The notes under the pieces: model-generated
The model's input: only the letters and a program-made list of their open reading frames with translations
Told to the model about the DNA's origin: nothing
The model's database searches: none
NCBI GenBank assembly: GCA_016870775.1
Contig: VGAK01000004.1
Span: 36,022-100,021 of the forward strand
Direction: 5' to 3'
DNA: 64,000 nt
Origin: Actinomycetota bacterium
GTDB taxonomy: Bacteria; Actinomycetota; Acidimicrobiia; Acidimicrobiales; Ilumatobacteraceae
Made by a program: the position numbers and the translations under genes
Shown here: positions 8,554 through 17,135 of the stretch, in pieces
Layout: each line of letters opens with the position of its first letter
Position numbering within the stretch: position 1 is the first letter of the stretch

Positions 8554-8901
8554 GTGTTCAACCTCTCGGGGACCGAAGTCGTGTTCCTGCTCGTCGCGGG
8601 GTTGGTGGTGCTCGGTCCGGAGCGCCTGCCCGGCGTCATCCGGTCCGTGGGCCGGGTGTACTCGGATGTCCGGCGGGCGGCTCAGGGAGTCGAACGCGAG
8701 TTGTCCGAGACCCTCGGGGCCCCGATCAACGAGATCCGGGGCACTGCGCGGTCGCTGACGGACGAACTCGAGGGCACCCGGAGGCTCTTCGGAGTCCCCG
8801 ACGACGAGCCCTCGCCCCCGATGAGGCCCGAGAAGAGTGCCGACCCGTCCCAATCGCCGTCGACCACGACGGGGGCCGGCGAGGGTGGTTCTGACGCATG
8901 A
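8554..8901 (+). CDS. tatB: Sec-independent translocase subunit TatB
   Basis: 115-residue single-span membrane protein of the Tat system, which moves folded proteins across the membrane. The N-terminal segment FNLSGTEVVFLLVAGLVVLGPERLP carries the acidic residue in the membrane helix and the GPERLP hinge typical of TatB rather than TatA; an amphipathic helix and a disordered Ser/Thr/Pro tail follow. GTG 8554 (or the neighbouring GTG 8551) is preferred to the upstream ORF start because it follows TATGCT and places the hydrophobic segment at the N terminus. It overlaps tatC by 4 nt. No separate tatA is in this window. Confidence 0.88.
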   Translation: MFNLSGTEVVFLLVAGLVVLGPERLPGVIRSVGRVYSDVRRAAQGVERELSETLGAPINEIRGTARSLTDELEGTRRLFGVPDDEPSPPMRPEKSADPSQSPSTTTGAGEGGSDA

Positions 8902-9662
8902 GCCGGGATGCGTCCGGGGCGGTCATGCCGTTGATGGGGCATCTGCGGGAGTTGCGCTCTCGAATCATCAAGTGTTGTCTGGCGATCGCCGCCGGAACGG
9001 TCGTCCTGCTGGTGGTCTACTCGTGGTTCAAGGGAATCCTCACGCGACCGTACGTGGACATCTGCCGGACGGACCCCTCCCTCGGCTGCGACGGGTCGTT
9101 GTACTCGCTCGGACCGCTCGATGGATTCTCGGCCAGGATCCGCATCAGCACATGGGGAGGTGTCGTGCTGTCGCTGCCGGTTGTGATGTGGCAGATCTGG
9201 CGATTCATCGTGCCGGCACTGGAGTCACGTGAACGCCGGTATGCGGTTCCCTTCATCGTGTCGTCGGTGGTCCTCTTCGCGGCGGGATGTGCGCTCGGGT
9301 ACTGGACCCTGGACAAGGCGCTCGAGTTCCTGATCTCGTGGGCGGGGACAGACATCACCGAGGCCTACCGGATCAACGACTACGTCACCCTCGTGACCCT
9401 GATGATGCTCGCATTCGGGATCGGATTTCTGAGCCCCGTCCTGATCGTGTTCCTGCAACTCGTCGGGGCGGTGAGTCCGCGCACCCTGGTCAGGCAGTGG
9501 CGCTTCGCGGTGATGGGCATCTTCGTGCTCGCGGCGGTGATCACGCCCTCCGGTGATCCGATCACCCTGCTCGCCCTGTCGGTCCCCCTCACGGTGCTGT
9601 ACGCGGCGGCCGTCGCCATCGGCTGGGTGGTGGTGCGGCGCCGAGATCCGGTGTCGGCGTGA
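8898..9662 (+). CDS. tatC: Sec-independent translocase subunit TatC
   Basis: 254-residue polytopic membrane protein with six predicted spans that binds twin-arginine signal peptides together with TatB. Family marks are the N-terminal MGHLRELRSRI, the first periplasmic loop, and the ITPSGDPITLLALSVPLTVLY segment near the C terminus. ATG overlaps the tatB stop, and its own stop overlaps the GTG of the helicase gene, so tatB-tatC-helY form one transcription unit as in mycobacteria. Confidence 0.96.
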   Translation: MSRDASGAVMPLMGHLRELRSRIIKCCLAIAAGTVVLLVVYSWFKGILTRPYVDICRTDPSLGCDGSLYSLGPLDGFSARIRISTWGGVVLSLPVVMWQIWRFIVPALESRERRYAVPFIVSSVVLFAAGCALGYWTLDKALEFLISWAGTDITEAYRINDYVTLVTLMMLAFGIGFLSPVLIVFLQLVGAVSPRTLVRQWRFAVMGIFVLAAVITPSGDPITLLALSVPLTVLYAAAVAIGWVVVRRRDPVSA

Positions 9663-12244
9663 GGGAGTCCGGAGCGATCCGCCGGGCGTTCCTGGACCAA
9701 CTCGCGCACCAACCCGACCCCTTCCAGGTCCAGGCGATGGATTCGCTGGACGAGGGCGCCTCAGTCCTCGTTGCGGCACCGACCGGGTCGGGAAAGACCC
9801 TCGTGGCTGAGTACGCGGTCGCACTCGCACTGGCCCGGGGCAAGCGCGCCTTCTACACGACGCCGATCAAAGCCCTCTCCAACCAGAAGCACCGGGATTT
9901 CGGGGTCCAGATGGGTGGTTCGCGTGTGGGCCTGGTGACGGGCGACAACAGCGTGAACAACGAGGCCCCGCTCGTGGTGATGACCACCGAAGTGCTGCGC
10001 AACATGATCTATGCGGGCTCCACGCGTCTCGATGACCTTGGGGTCGTCATCCTCGACGAGGTGCACTACCTCCAGGACGCCTATCGCGGGCCGGTCTGGG
10101 AGGAGGTGATCATCCAATTGCCGCCCGAGGTGCAATTGGTCTGTCTCTCGGCGACGGTGTCGAACGCCGACGAAGTCGCCGAGTGGCTCACCACCGTCCG
10201 GGGGAGAACCGACGCGATCATCGAGCGGACCAGGCCCGTGGAGCTGGTGACCCATTTCGCCCACAGGGATTCAGCGACTGGTCGTGTGGAGATGAACGAG
10301 ACGATCACGGCGGGAGAGCCCAATCGCCACCTGCAGAAATTGATGGTGTCGAAGGGGCCGCACTCGGGGCCCCGCAGGAATGCTCGTCCGCGACGACGGT
10401 TTTCTCCACCGTCGCGGACCGAGACCATCGAACTCCTGGAATCGCGCCAGATGCTCCCGGCGATCGTGTTCATCTTCAGCCGCGCCCAATGCGAGGACGC
10501 GGTGGCATCGTGCTCGCGGGACGGCATCGTGCTCACATCCGCCGACGAGGAGGACCAGATCGTCTCGATCATCGAGGAGCACTGCGCGGTGCTGTCCGGC
10601 GACGACCGGGTTGCCCTGGGGTACGACCGCTTCGTCGACGATGTGTCGGCGGGAATCGCCTGTCACCACGCGGGGATGATCCCGATGTTCAAGGAGGCCG
10701 TGGAGCAGTGCTTCGTGCGGGGTCTCGTCAAGGTCGTGTTCGCCACCGAGACCCTCGCGGTGGGCATCAACATGCCCGCACGGGCGGTTGTGATCGAGAA
10801 ACTCACCAAGTACACCGGGGAGCACCACGCGCTGCTGCGTGCGTCGGAGTACACCCAGTTGACGGGCAGGGCCGGCCGACGCGGCCTCGACGAGATCGGT
10901 CACGCGATTGCTCTGTGGAGCCCGTGGGTCAGCTTCGATCAGGCAGCCGGACTTGCGCTGAGCAGGTCGTTCCGACTCACGTCGGCGTTCCGCCCCACCT
11001 ACAACATGGCGGTCAACATGGTGGCGAACCATTCGCGGGAGGGTGCCGAGCACATCTTGAATCTGTCGTTCGCCCAGTTCCAGGCCGACCGTGACGTCGT
11101 GACCACGGAGGCCCAACTCGAGCGTCGCCGTCGCGAACTCGCTCTGCTCGAGGGACCCGCGACCGAGGCGCGAGGCCGACCCGAGTCCGGACCATCGTCG
11201 TCGGGCGCTGAAGTCCCGGGTCTCGATGGGGAATCGCCCGGGGTTCCCGCTGGCGACGTCGAGGCAGAGATTGCCCTGCGCTCGCTGAGACCAGGCGATG
11301 TCGTCGTCTTCGACGCCGCCAATATCAGGGGAAGGGGACTGGTCCTTGCCACCGCATCCCGGCGTTCTGGGACCAGGCTGACTGTGCTGTCGCCCTCGCG
11401 CAAGACCGTCGAGGTCTCCGCCCGGGACCTGCGGTCGCTTCCGTCTCGCGCCGCTCGTGTCGATCTGCCGGTTCCTTTCGAACCGGCGCGCACAGAGTTC
11501 ATCCGGGAGGCCGCCTCACGGTTGGTGAAGGCTCGGATCGACGACTCTTCCCCGGGGCGTGCGGTGAATCACTCGGGGCGCCGGACCGACGGCGCCGCGG
11601 ACTCAGCGCGCGCGCTGCGGCGTCTCCGCCGGGAGATCGAGCAGATGGAGAACCGGGTGGGCCGGCGGTCCGGTTCGGTCTCGGCGCGGTTCATGGATGT
11701 CGTCGGGATGCTCGAGGAGCTCGGGTGCGTGAGGGACTGGTCGCTTCTGCCCAAGGGATCGACACTCGCGGGGATCTTCCACGAATCGGATCTCCTGATC
11801 GTGGAGGTCATCACGTCGCGAACCCTTGACAAATTGGCCCCGGTGGATCTGGTGGCCGTGCTGTCGACCCTGGTGTTCGAACCGCGCGGTAACGAGGCGT
11901 CCTCGGCACGGTGGCCCAATGACACTGTGCGCCAGTGCGCCAGGCGAATCGAACGCATCAGCATGCGGATCCAAGCCATGGAAGCCTCGCGGCACATGGC
12001 GCGGCATCGTCCGCCTCATCCGGGAATCGTGTGGGAGATGTCCGCGTGGGCGAACGGCCGACCGCTGAGCCGCATCATCGACGACGATCTCACGCCGGGG
12101 GACTTCGTGCGCACGACGCGCCAGATCATCGACCTCCTGCGACAGATCTCCCTCGTGGCGCCCTCGGAGGTGCTGCGCGGAACCGCCGAGGAGGCGGTGC
12201 GCTTGATCAATCGGGGTGTCGTCGCGGCCGCGGGGACCAGATGA
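9659..12244 (+). CDS. helY: HelY/Ski2-like DEAD/DEAH-box RNA helicase
   Basis: 861-residue superfamily 2 helicase. Motif I APTGSGKT at residues 40-47, motif Ia TTPIKALSNQK, motif II DEVH at 133, motif III LSATVSNADEV and motif VI QLTGRAGRRGLDEIG are all in place, followed by the long C-terminal region with the DSHCT-type helical domain (ending before VRLINRGVVAA). Members act on RNA or RNA-DNA duplexes; the bacterial role is poorly defined. A variable, proline- and serine-rich insert interrupts the helicase core near residue 240 and another lies near 505. GTG overlaps the tatC stop. Length is close to mycobacterial HelY. Confidence 0.93.
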   Translation: MRESGAIRRAFLDQLAHQPDPFQVQAMDSLDEGASVLVAAPTGSGKTLVAEYAVALALARGKRAFYTTPIKALSNQKHRDFGVQMGGSRVGLVTGDNSVNNEAPLVVMTTEVLRNMIYAGSTRLDDLGVVILDEVHYLQDAYRGPVWEEVIIQLPPEVQLVCLSATVSNADEVAEWLTTVRGRTDAIIERTRPVELVTHFAHRDSATGRVEMNETITAGEPNRHLQKLMVSKGPHSGPRRNARPRRRFSPPSRTETIELLESRQMLPAIVFIFSRAQCEDAVASCSRDGIVLTSADEEDQIVSIIEEHCAVLSGDDRVALGYDRFVDDVSAGIACHHAGMIPMFKEAVEQCFVRGLVKVVFATETLAVGINMPARAVVIEKLTKYTGEHHALLRASEYTQLTGRAGRRGLDEIGHAIALWSPWVSFDQAAGLALSRSFRLTSAFRPTYNMAVNMVANHSREGAEHILNLSFAQFQADRDVVTTEAQLERRRRELALLEGPATEARGRPESGPSSSGAEVPGLDGESPGVPAGDVEAEIALRSLRPGDVVVFDAANIRGRGLVLATASRRSGTRLTVLSPSRKTVEVSARDLRSLPSRAARVDLPVPFEPARTEFIREAASRLVKARIDDSSPGRAVNHSGRRTDGAADSARALRRLRREIEQMENRVGRRSGSVSARFMDVVGMLEELGCVRDWSLLPKGSTLAGIFHESDLLIVEVITSRTLDKLAPVDLVAVLSTLVFEPRGNEASSARWPNDTVRQCARRIERISMRIQAMEASRHMARHRPPHPGIVWEMSAWANGRPLSRIIDDDLTPGDFVRTTRQIIDLLRQISLVAPSEVLRGTAEEAVRLINRGVVAAAGTR

Positions 12245-12840
12245 ACGGGGGCATCGAGAAAGGTCGCGACTGGGGTCGCCAGTCGCGGGTCCCCGACGAC
12301 GCGACCCGATGCCGGAGCGATGCGGATGCGGGGGTGGCACGAGGGCCGGTGGTGCTCGCGGGCGGTGATGTCCACCGAGGGCTCGGCCGGCCCGCGCCGA
12401 AATCACCCGGCGAGGAGTCCGTGCTGGTGGAGGTGGACCGCATGGTGTGCTCGATCACCACACGCACGGGACAGGTGCACATTCCGGCACTCGCGCACGT
12501 GGTGGTCGGTCGACTGCTGTGGCCCGGCGTCTTCGAGGCGTGCGTGAACGCTGGGTTCGTCGGTGGCAGGAACCTGACACCCCGCTCACACCCCGGCGAC
12601 GGCCGATTCGAGACGATCCGCCTCGAGCCGAGCATGGGTCTGCGCCAACGCTGGGCGGCATGGCACAGGTCGAGGCTGGGTGCGCACGTACCCCATCCCC
12701 TCGTCCGGATCGTCCCGACCACGCAATGGTCGTGCGTGCGCAGGAGATGGGAACCTCTCGCGATCGATGGTGTCTTGATACCCGGCTGGGTCTCGGTCGA
12801 GGTTGTCGTCGAGGCCGGCGCGGTGCAAGTGCATTTGTGA
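12241..12840 (+). CDS. Orphan protein resembling the C-terminal domain of diacylglycerol/lipid kinases
   Basis: 199 residues. I do not recognise a full family match, but the segment FEACVNAGFVGGRNLTPRSHPGDGRFETI, followed by GAHVPHPLVR and a late IDGVLIPGWVSVEV strand pair, looks like the beta-sandwich lid of the DAGK/YegS family (N-A-x-x-GG, P-x-A-H-P-x-DG, a late DG). The nucleotide-binding N-terminal kinase domain with its GGDGT motif is missing. The ATG overlaps the helicase stop (ATGA), so it is co-expressed with helY. It may have lost catalysis and be a binding protein; this is inference. Confidence 0.6.
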   Translation: MNGGIEKGRDWGRQSRVPDDATRCRSDADAGVARGPVVLAGGDVHRGLGRPAPKSPGEESVLVEVDRMVCSITTRTGQVHIPALAHVVVGRLLWPGVFEACVNAGFVGGRNLTPRSHPGDGRFETIRLEPSMGLRQRWAAWHRSRLGAHVPHPLVRIVPTTQWSCVRRRWEPLAIDGVLIPGWVSVEVVVEAGAVQVHL

Positions 12841-12851
12841 GCACCCCGGCC

Positions 12852-12857
12852 TAACCT
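12852..12857 (+). promoter_or_regulatory. -10 element (TAACCT) of the M20 amidohydrolase gene
   Basis: TAACCT lies 7 nt before the GTG start, the leaderless spacing seen throughout the window. Confidence 0.6.
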
Positions 12858-12864
12858 TTGCCCG

Positions 12865-14070
12865 GTGCGGGACGACGCCGACATCGAGGCTCTCAAAGCG
12901 AGGGCGATCGCGGCAATCGACGCCGCTGCTGCCGACTTGGTCGAGGTCAGCCACGACATTCACGGTCACCCTGAACAGAACTACGAGGAGAGGTTCGCTG
13001 CCGACCTGCTCGCGCGCACGGCATCACGTCACGGCATGGATGTCGCGCTCGGTGTGTACGGGCCCGACACCGCTGTCGGCGCTGAGTTCGGGGGCGGTCC
13101 GCTCGTGTGCGTGATGAGCGAGTACGACGCCCTGCCCGACATCGGTCACGGATGCGGCCACAACGTGATCGCGGCGGCTGGTCTGGGGGCCGCCATCGGC
13201 CTGGCGGCAGTCGCCGGCGACGCGGGCGGTCGGCTCAGGTGGCTCGGAACCCCCGCCGAGGAGGGCGGCGGCGGAAAGATCGTCATGGCCCGCAACGGTG
13301 CCCTGGCCGATGTGGAGCTCGCCATGATGGTGCACTCGGCGGATGCCGACCTGACCCAGATCGATGCGATCGCTCTCCAACAGTTGGTGGTCGAGTACAC
13401 GGGAACCGAGGCACATGCGGCCGCAGCGCCGCACATGGGCCGCAACGCCCTCGATGCTGCCGTGCTGGGGTACATGGGTGTGGCGGCCCTGCGCCAGCAC
13501 ATCAGGTCCACGGAGCGGGTGCACGGGATCTTCACCAAGGCTGGCGACAAGCCCAACATCGTCCCCCGTGAAGCCGGCACCGAGTGGTACGTCAGATCCG
13601 ACACGATCGGATCCCTCGAGGAATTGAAGCCGCGCGTCCTGGCCGCCCTCGAGGCGGGTGCACACGCCTGCGGATGCGGCGTGTCGCATCGATGGGTGGG
13701 GGCCCCCTATGCGGATCTGATCTCGAACGACACTGCGGCGTCTTTGTATGTCGCAAATGCAGCGAGACTCGGCCGGAGTGTCTCGGACCCCCGCACGGGT
13801 GTCCACCGAGTGGTGGGGAGCACGGACATGGGCAATGTGAGCCATCTCGTGCCCACGATTCACCCGATGATCGCCGCCGCGCCCCGGGGGACCGTGATCC
13901 ACACCGCCGACTTCGCCACGCATGCCCGTGGCTCCCTCGCAGACGCAGCCGTCGTCGATGGAGCGAAGGCGATGGCCCTCACGGTCATCGATGCGTGGGT
14001 CGATGGGGGAGTGCGTCGCGCGATCGCCGAGGAGTTCTCCCGCACCGGTCCCGACACCTCGGTGCTGTAG
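12865..14070 (+). CDS. M20 family amidohydrolase (AbgB-like)
   Basis: 401-residue metallopeptidase/amidohydrolase. The segment SEYDALPDIGHGCGHN carries the metal-binding histidines and aspartate, GTPAEEGGGGK the catalytic Glu pair, and GTEAHAAAAPHMGRNALDA the start of the dimerisation domain. The family hydrolyses N-acyl or aminobenzoyl amides of amino acids, for example p-aminobenzoyl-glutamate; the real substrate cannot be read from the sequence. GTG start supported by the TAACCT element. It stands alone between the helY unit and the ThyX-like gene. Confidence 0.9.
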   Translation: MRDDADIEALKARAIAAIDAAAADLVEVSHDIHGHPEQNYEERFAADLLARTASRHGMDVALGVYGPDTAVGAEFGGGPLVCVMSEYDALPDIGHGCGHNVIAAAGLGAAIGLAAVAGDAGGRLRWLGTPAEEGGGGKIVMARNGALADVELAMMVHSADADLTQIDAIALQQLVVEYTGTEAHAAAAPHMGRNALDAAVLGYMGVAALRQHIRSTERVHGIFTKAGDKPNIVPREAGTEWYVRSDTIGSLEELKPRVLAALEAGAHACGCGVSHRWVGAPYADLISNDTAASLYVANAARLGRSVSDPRTGVHRVVGSTDMGNVSHLVPTIHPMIAAAPRGTVIHTADFATHARGSLADAAVVDGAKAMALTVIDAWVDGGVRRAIAEEFSRTGPDTSVL

Positions 14071-14214
14071 AGCCTCCGAGCCGGTTCACCACAGTTCCGC
14101 GCTGGGGCGCACCCGGAACATTCCGGCGCACTTGTGCGCTGGTGCTCGAGAGAGGTCTGGCCGTTGCCTCGTCCCGGTGCGTCGGCAATCACCGTCGCCC
14201 CGCCCGGGGACTCC

Positions 14215-14220
14215 TAGGCT
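14215..14220 (+). promoter_or_regulatory. -10 element (TAGGCT) of the ThyX-like gene
   Basis: TAGGCT lies 8 nt before the GTG at 14229. Confidence 0.55.
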
Positions 14221-14228
14221 TGCCCGCC

Positions 14229-15833
14229 GTGGCGGTCTATGTCCCCGAGCAGTACACGGACACCGAGGCCGAGATCCTGCGCCGGTACTTCACCAATCTG
14301 GACCTGCCGGTGTTCGGTCTCGTGAATCTTCCCGAGGTGGTCAAGGGGGCCTTGTTCGCGAGATACAGCAGGACGCACAAGAGTCTGCGCAGGTTGTTCC
14401 TCGACGAATTCGTGAACGATCTGGATGTTTCGGGTGACGTGGCCGTCGACGCCACTGTCGGTGTCGACCGTGCCGAGGCGCTCTATGAGAAGGTGTTCGT
14501 GGAATACGGGGACGACTCGGTGGCCCAACTCGGGGGCGTGCACCTGGCCTGCGAGCAGGCCTCGAACGTCCTCACCAAGATCCTCGAGTGGGGCCGCCTG
14601 ATGAGCTATCTCGAGCAGAGCACCCGGTACATCTCCTACGATGAGCGTCTCGGGGGTCGCTATCGCTACTACCGCGATCCCGACCTCCTGGCCGGTCGAT
14701 TCGGAACCCGTTACGTCGGTGACATGGACCGGATGTTCGACTCCTACTGCCGCTTGGCCGAGGCCGTCACGGAGCACGTGCGCGAAACAGTGAGTCGTGG
14801 CAAGGGTGACAGCGACTTCGTCTTCCGGCAGGCGACACGTGCCAAGGCCCTCGATGCGGTGCGGGGTGCCCTGCCGGCGGCGTCGTTGTCGAACGTCGGG
14901 ATCTACGGCACGGGTCAGGCATTCGAGGCGCTGCTGCTGCGCATGCGGGCCCACCCGCTCCCAGAGGCGCGCCACTACGGCGATCTGATGCTGGGAGAGC
15001 TCCGCAAGGTGATCCCGAGCTTCCTTCGTCGCGTCGACGTGCCGGACAGGGGCGGACGATGGTCGGAGTACTTGTCGAGCACGAGCCGGGACACAGCCGG
15101 TGTCGTCGAGCGTCTGCTCGGTGACACCATCGCCACCGAGGTGGACGAAGTGACGCTCGTGGACTTCGACCCGGAGGGGGAGGACAAAGTCGTCGCGGCG
15201 GTGCTCTACCCGCAGTCGCACCTGCCAGAGAGCCAGATTCGGGCGAGGGTCGCGTCCATGTCCATCGAGGACAAGATCGCGGTGTTGCGTGCCTATGTGG
15301 GTGAGCGCGAGAATCGCCGCCACAAGCCCGGGCGCGCTTTCGAGCGGACCGGTTACCGCTTCGATGTGCTGTCGGATTACGGCGCTTTCCGGGATCTTCA
15401 GCGGCACCGGCTGCTGACGATCGAGTGGCAACCGCTCACGCCGTACCACGGCTACTCCAGACCCGATCTGGTCGATTCGGCGAACTGTGCCGAGGTGTTC
15501 GACGAAGTCATGGAACGGTCGTCGTTGCTCTACGACTCCCTCGTGGGGGACCATCCTCACCAAGCCGCATATGCGGTCGCGATGGCGTACAGGATCAGGT
15601 ACGTGATGCAGTTCAATGCGCGCCAGGCCGTCCACATGCTGGAGCTGCGCTCCGGTCCGCAGGGGCATCCCGCCTACCGGCGCGTGGCCCTCGACATGCA
15701 CCGCCAGATCGCCGAGGTGGCCCAGCATCGTGCGATCGCAGCCACCATGACCCACATGACGACCGAGGAGCCCGAACTGGAGCGACTCGAGGCGGAGCGA
15801 AGGGCCGAGAAACGCAGATCCGGCCTGAATTGA
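14229..15833 (+). CDS. Tandem-domain ThyX-like (FAD-dependent thymidylate synthase family) protein
   Basis: 534 residues, about twice the length of ThyX. The first half contains YGDDSVAQLGGVHLACEQASNVLTK, MSYLEQSTRYISYD and RAKALDAVRGALPAASLSNVGIYG, which mirror the S-x-x-E-x-x-(S/A)-N helix, the Q-S-x-R-Y strand and the R-x-x-LP-x-x-x-x-T/S-N segment of ThyX. The second half repeats the fold with DLQRHRLLTIEW in place of the ThyX RHRxxS motif. Classical ThyX binds FAD, dUMP and folate; several of these residues are altered here, so activity on dUMP is doubtful. The ORF in the track starts in the M20 gene; GTG 14229 is set by TAGGCT. Confidence 0.78.
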   Translation: MAVYVPEQYTDTEAEILRRYFTNLDLPVFGLVNLPEVVKGALFARYSRTHKSLRRLFLDEFVNDLDVSGDVAVDATVGVDRAEALYEKVFVEYGDDSVAQLGGVHLACEQASNVLTKILEWGRLMSYLEQSTRYISYDERLGGRYRYYRDPDLLAGRFGTRYVGDMDRMFDSYCRLAEAVTEHVRETVSRGKGDSDFVFRQATRAKALDAVRGALPAASLSNVGIYGTGQAFEALLLRMRAHPLPEARHYGDLMLGELRKVIPSFLRRVDVPDRGGRWSEYLSSTSRDTAGVVERLLGDTIATEVDEVTLVDFDPEGEDKVVAAVLYPQSHLPESQIRARVASMSIEDKIAVLRAYVGERENRRHKPGRAFERTGYRFDVLSDYGAFRDLQRHRLLTIEWQPLTPYHGYSRPDLVDSANCAEVFDEVMERSSLLYDSLVGDHPHQAAYAVAMAYRIRYVMQFNARQAVHMLELRSGPQGHPAYRRVALDMHRQIAEVAQHRAIAATMTHMTTEEPELERLEAERRAEKRRSGLN

Positions 15834-15964
15834 CGCAATGAGGCGCTTCGGGGGCTGAACACTCGGGTGACCCCGGCCTGTGGACAACCCGTTGCACAAG
15901 GGACCAATGTCGGGCGATCCGGAACGAATGTCGGTGTGTTCGCGCGCCTGAGCCCTCCTCTGCC

Positions 15965-15970
15965 TATGAT
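15965..15970 (+). promoter_or_regulatory. Consensus -10 element (TATGAT) before the DUF4193-like gene
   Basis: TATGAT stands 32 nt before the GTG start and upstream of a good GGGAGG ribosome-binding site (15989-15994), so this gene, unlike many neighbours, has a normal leader. Confidence 0.5.
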
Positions 15971-16002
15971 CGCGCGCTGAACCACGTCGGGAGGAACCAC
16001 AC

Positions 16003-16455
16003 GTGTCACAAGATGACATCGATCCAGAAGAGCTCGACGGTGAGATCGAACTGGAGGTCGACGACCTCGAGTTGGATGGAGACGAGATTCTCGAGGACGA
16101 CGAGATCATGGACGAAGATGACGACTTCGCCGATGACGATGAGATCGAAGACGCCGTCCCCACCGAGAAGCCTGCGGCGAAGAAGGGCGATGATGACGAT
16201 GAGGACGACGACATGGTCGCCCCCGACGATGTCGAGGAAGACTTGGCCGAGATCCTGAAGGATCGGCTCGCGAGTGAGCAGGTGGCGGCCGAGGAGGAGG
16301 AAACCGAGGAACCGGAGGAAAAGTCCTCGGGCGAGGATGCGCTCCAACCGAAGCGCGCAGACGAGATTCTCTGCAGCAGCTGCTTCTTGTTGGTGAGACA
16401 GGGCGCGCCCGTGTGCCCGGTGGGCGACGACTCCTGCCCGGTGTTCGCCCCGTGA
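16003..16455 (+). CDS. DUF4193-like acidic protein with C-terminal zinc ribbon
   Basis: 150 residues. The first 120 are an extremely acidic, low-complexity region (runs of Asp and Glu). The last 30 contain ADEILCSSCFLLVRQGAPVC and a further Cys, giving a CxxC-x(n)-C-x(n)-C zinc ribbon like the one that ends the actinobacterial DUF4193 proteins. Function is unknown; the charge and zinc ribbon are compatible with binding RNA polymerase or another basic partner, but this is inference. GTG start with SD GGGAGG 8 nt upstream. The stop overlaps the next gene. Confidence 0.78.
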   Translation: MSQDDIDPEELDGEIELEVDDLELDGDEILEDDEIMDEDDDFADDDEIEDAVPTEKPAAKKGDDDDEDDDMVAPDDVEEDLAEILKDRLASEQVAAEEEETEEPEEKSSGEDALQPKRADEILCSSCFLLVRQGAPVCPVGDDSCPVFAP

Positions 16456-16661
16456 ACGCCGTGGCTCGACTCGTGCGGCGTCTGAGCGACGACGCGCGGC
16501 GAGCCATCGACGACACCCGGCGGCAAGCACCCGGCGCACGCATGATCGGAGAACTCACCGTCCGCGAGGGTGTGCGTTTCGTGCGCCGCAGACTCGGCCT
16601 CGGAGGTTCGGGCCCGGATCGATCCTCCGGGGGCGGGACGCCGGGTCCGGGGGGTCAATGA
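16452..16661 (+). CDS. Small basic hypothetical protein
   Basis: 69 residues starting VNAVARLVRRLSDDARRAIDD, basic and probably helical, with a Gly/Pro tail. GTG overlaps the stop of the acidic protein gene by 4 nt and its own stop overlaps the next ATG, so it is the middle of a tight three-gene unit. I do not recognise a family. Reality is supported by the double 4-nt overlap rather than by homology. Confidence 0.55.
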   Translation: MNAVARLVRRLSDDARRAIDDTRRQAPGARMIGELTVREGVRFVRRRLGLGGSGPDRSSGGGTPGPGGQ

Positions 16662-17110
16662 ACTCGTCGGCTGACGCGATCTTCGTCCGTCGCCCAACGT
16701 CGGGGGAGGAGGAACTCCTCGCGGCCCACAGGTCGGCGGCCCTGGAGGAATCGGGGCGGTACCGGGGCGAGCCATGGAGTCCGACCGATGACCTCGCATC
16801 CGACGCGACGGTGGTTCTCGTGGCCGGCGTCGGGGTGACGGTGATGGCCTCGGTTGAGGCCGCTCAACAGGGCCGATCGGGACGCTGGTGGATCCGCCAC
16901 GTGCATGTCGAGGAGCGCGCCCGCGAGGTGGGTCTCGGTGATGCGATGATGCTTGCCGTCACCTCCGAAGTTGCCCGGTGCGGTGGCACGTGGATCGGCG
17001 CGTCCGCCCAGCCGGGGGATCGCTCGCTCAAGAATCTGTACGAGCGCCACGGACTGGTGGCACGCACGATCCTCGTCGGTCGTGCGGTGGAGCCGAGACC
17101 CGCGGAGTGA
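16658..17110 (+). CDS. GNAT-family N-acetyltransferase
   Basis: 150 residues with the GNAT acetyl-CoA loop in HVHVEERAREVGLGDAMM (the R/Q-x-x-G-x-G/A pattern) and the late AQPGDRSLKNLYERHGL segment typical of motif B. Substrate unknown. It is the last gene of the unit with the acidic zinc-ribbon protein; ATG 16658 overlaps the upstream stop. It converges on the enoyl-CoA hydratase gene. Confidence 0.85.
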   Translation: MNSSADAIFVRRPTSGEEELLAAHRSAALEESGRYRGEPWSPTDDLASDATVVLVAGVGVTVMASVEAAQQGRSGRWWIRHVHVEERAREVGLGDAMMLAVTSEVARCGGTWIGASAQPGDRSLKNLYERHGLVARTILVGRAVEPRPAE

Positions 17111-17135
17111 ACCCGACGGTCGGGGACTCGGTCGG

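Noticed and set aside
14214-16799. 861-aa minus-strand ORF with long Ser runs
   Set aside because: The Ser runs are the antisense of the Asp/Glu tract of the acidic protein and the rest mirrors the ThyX-like gene.
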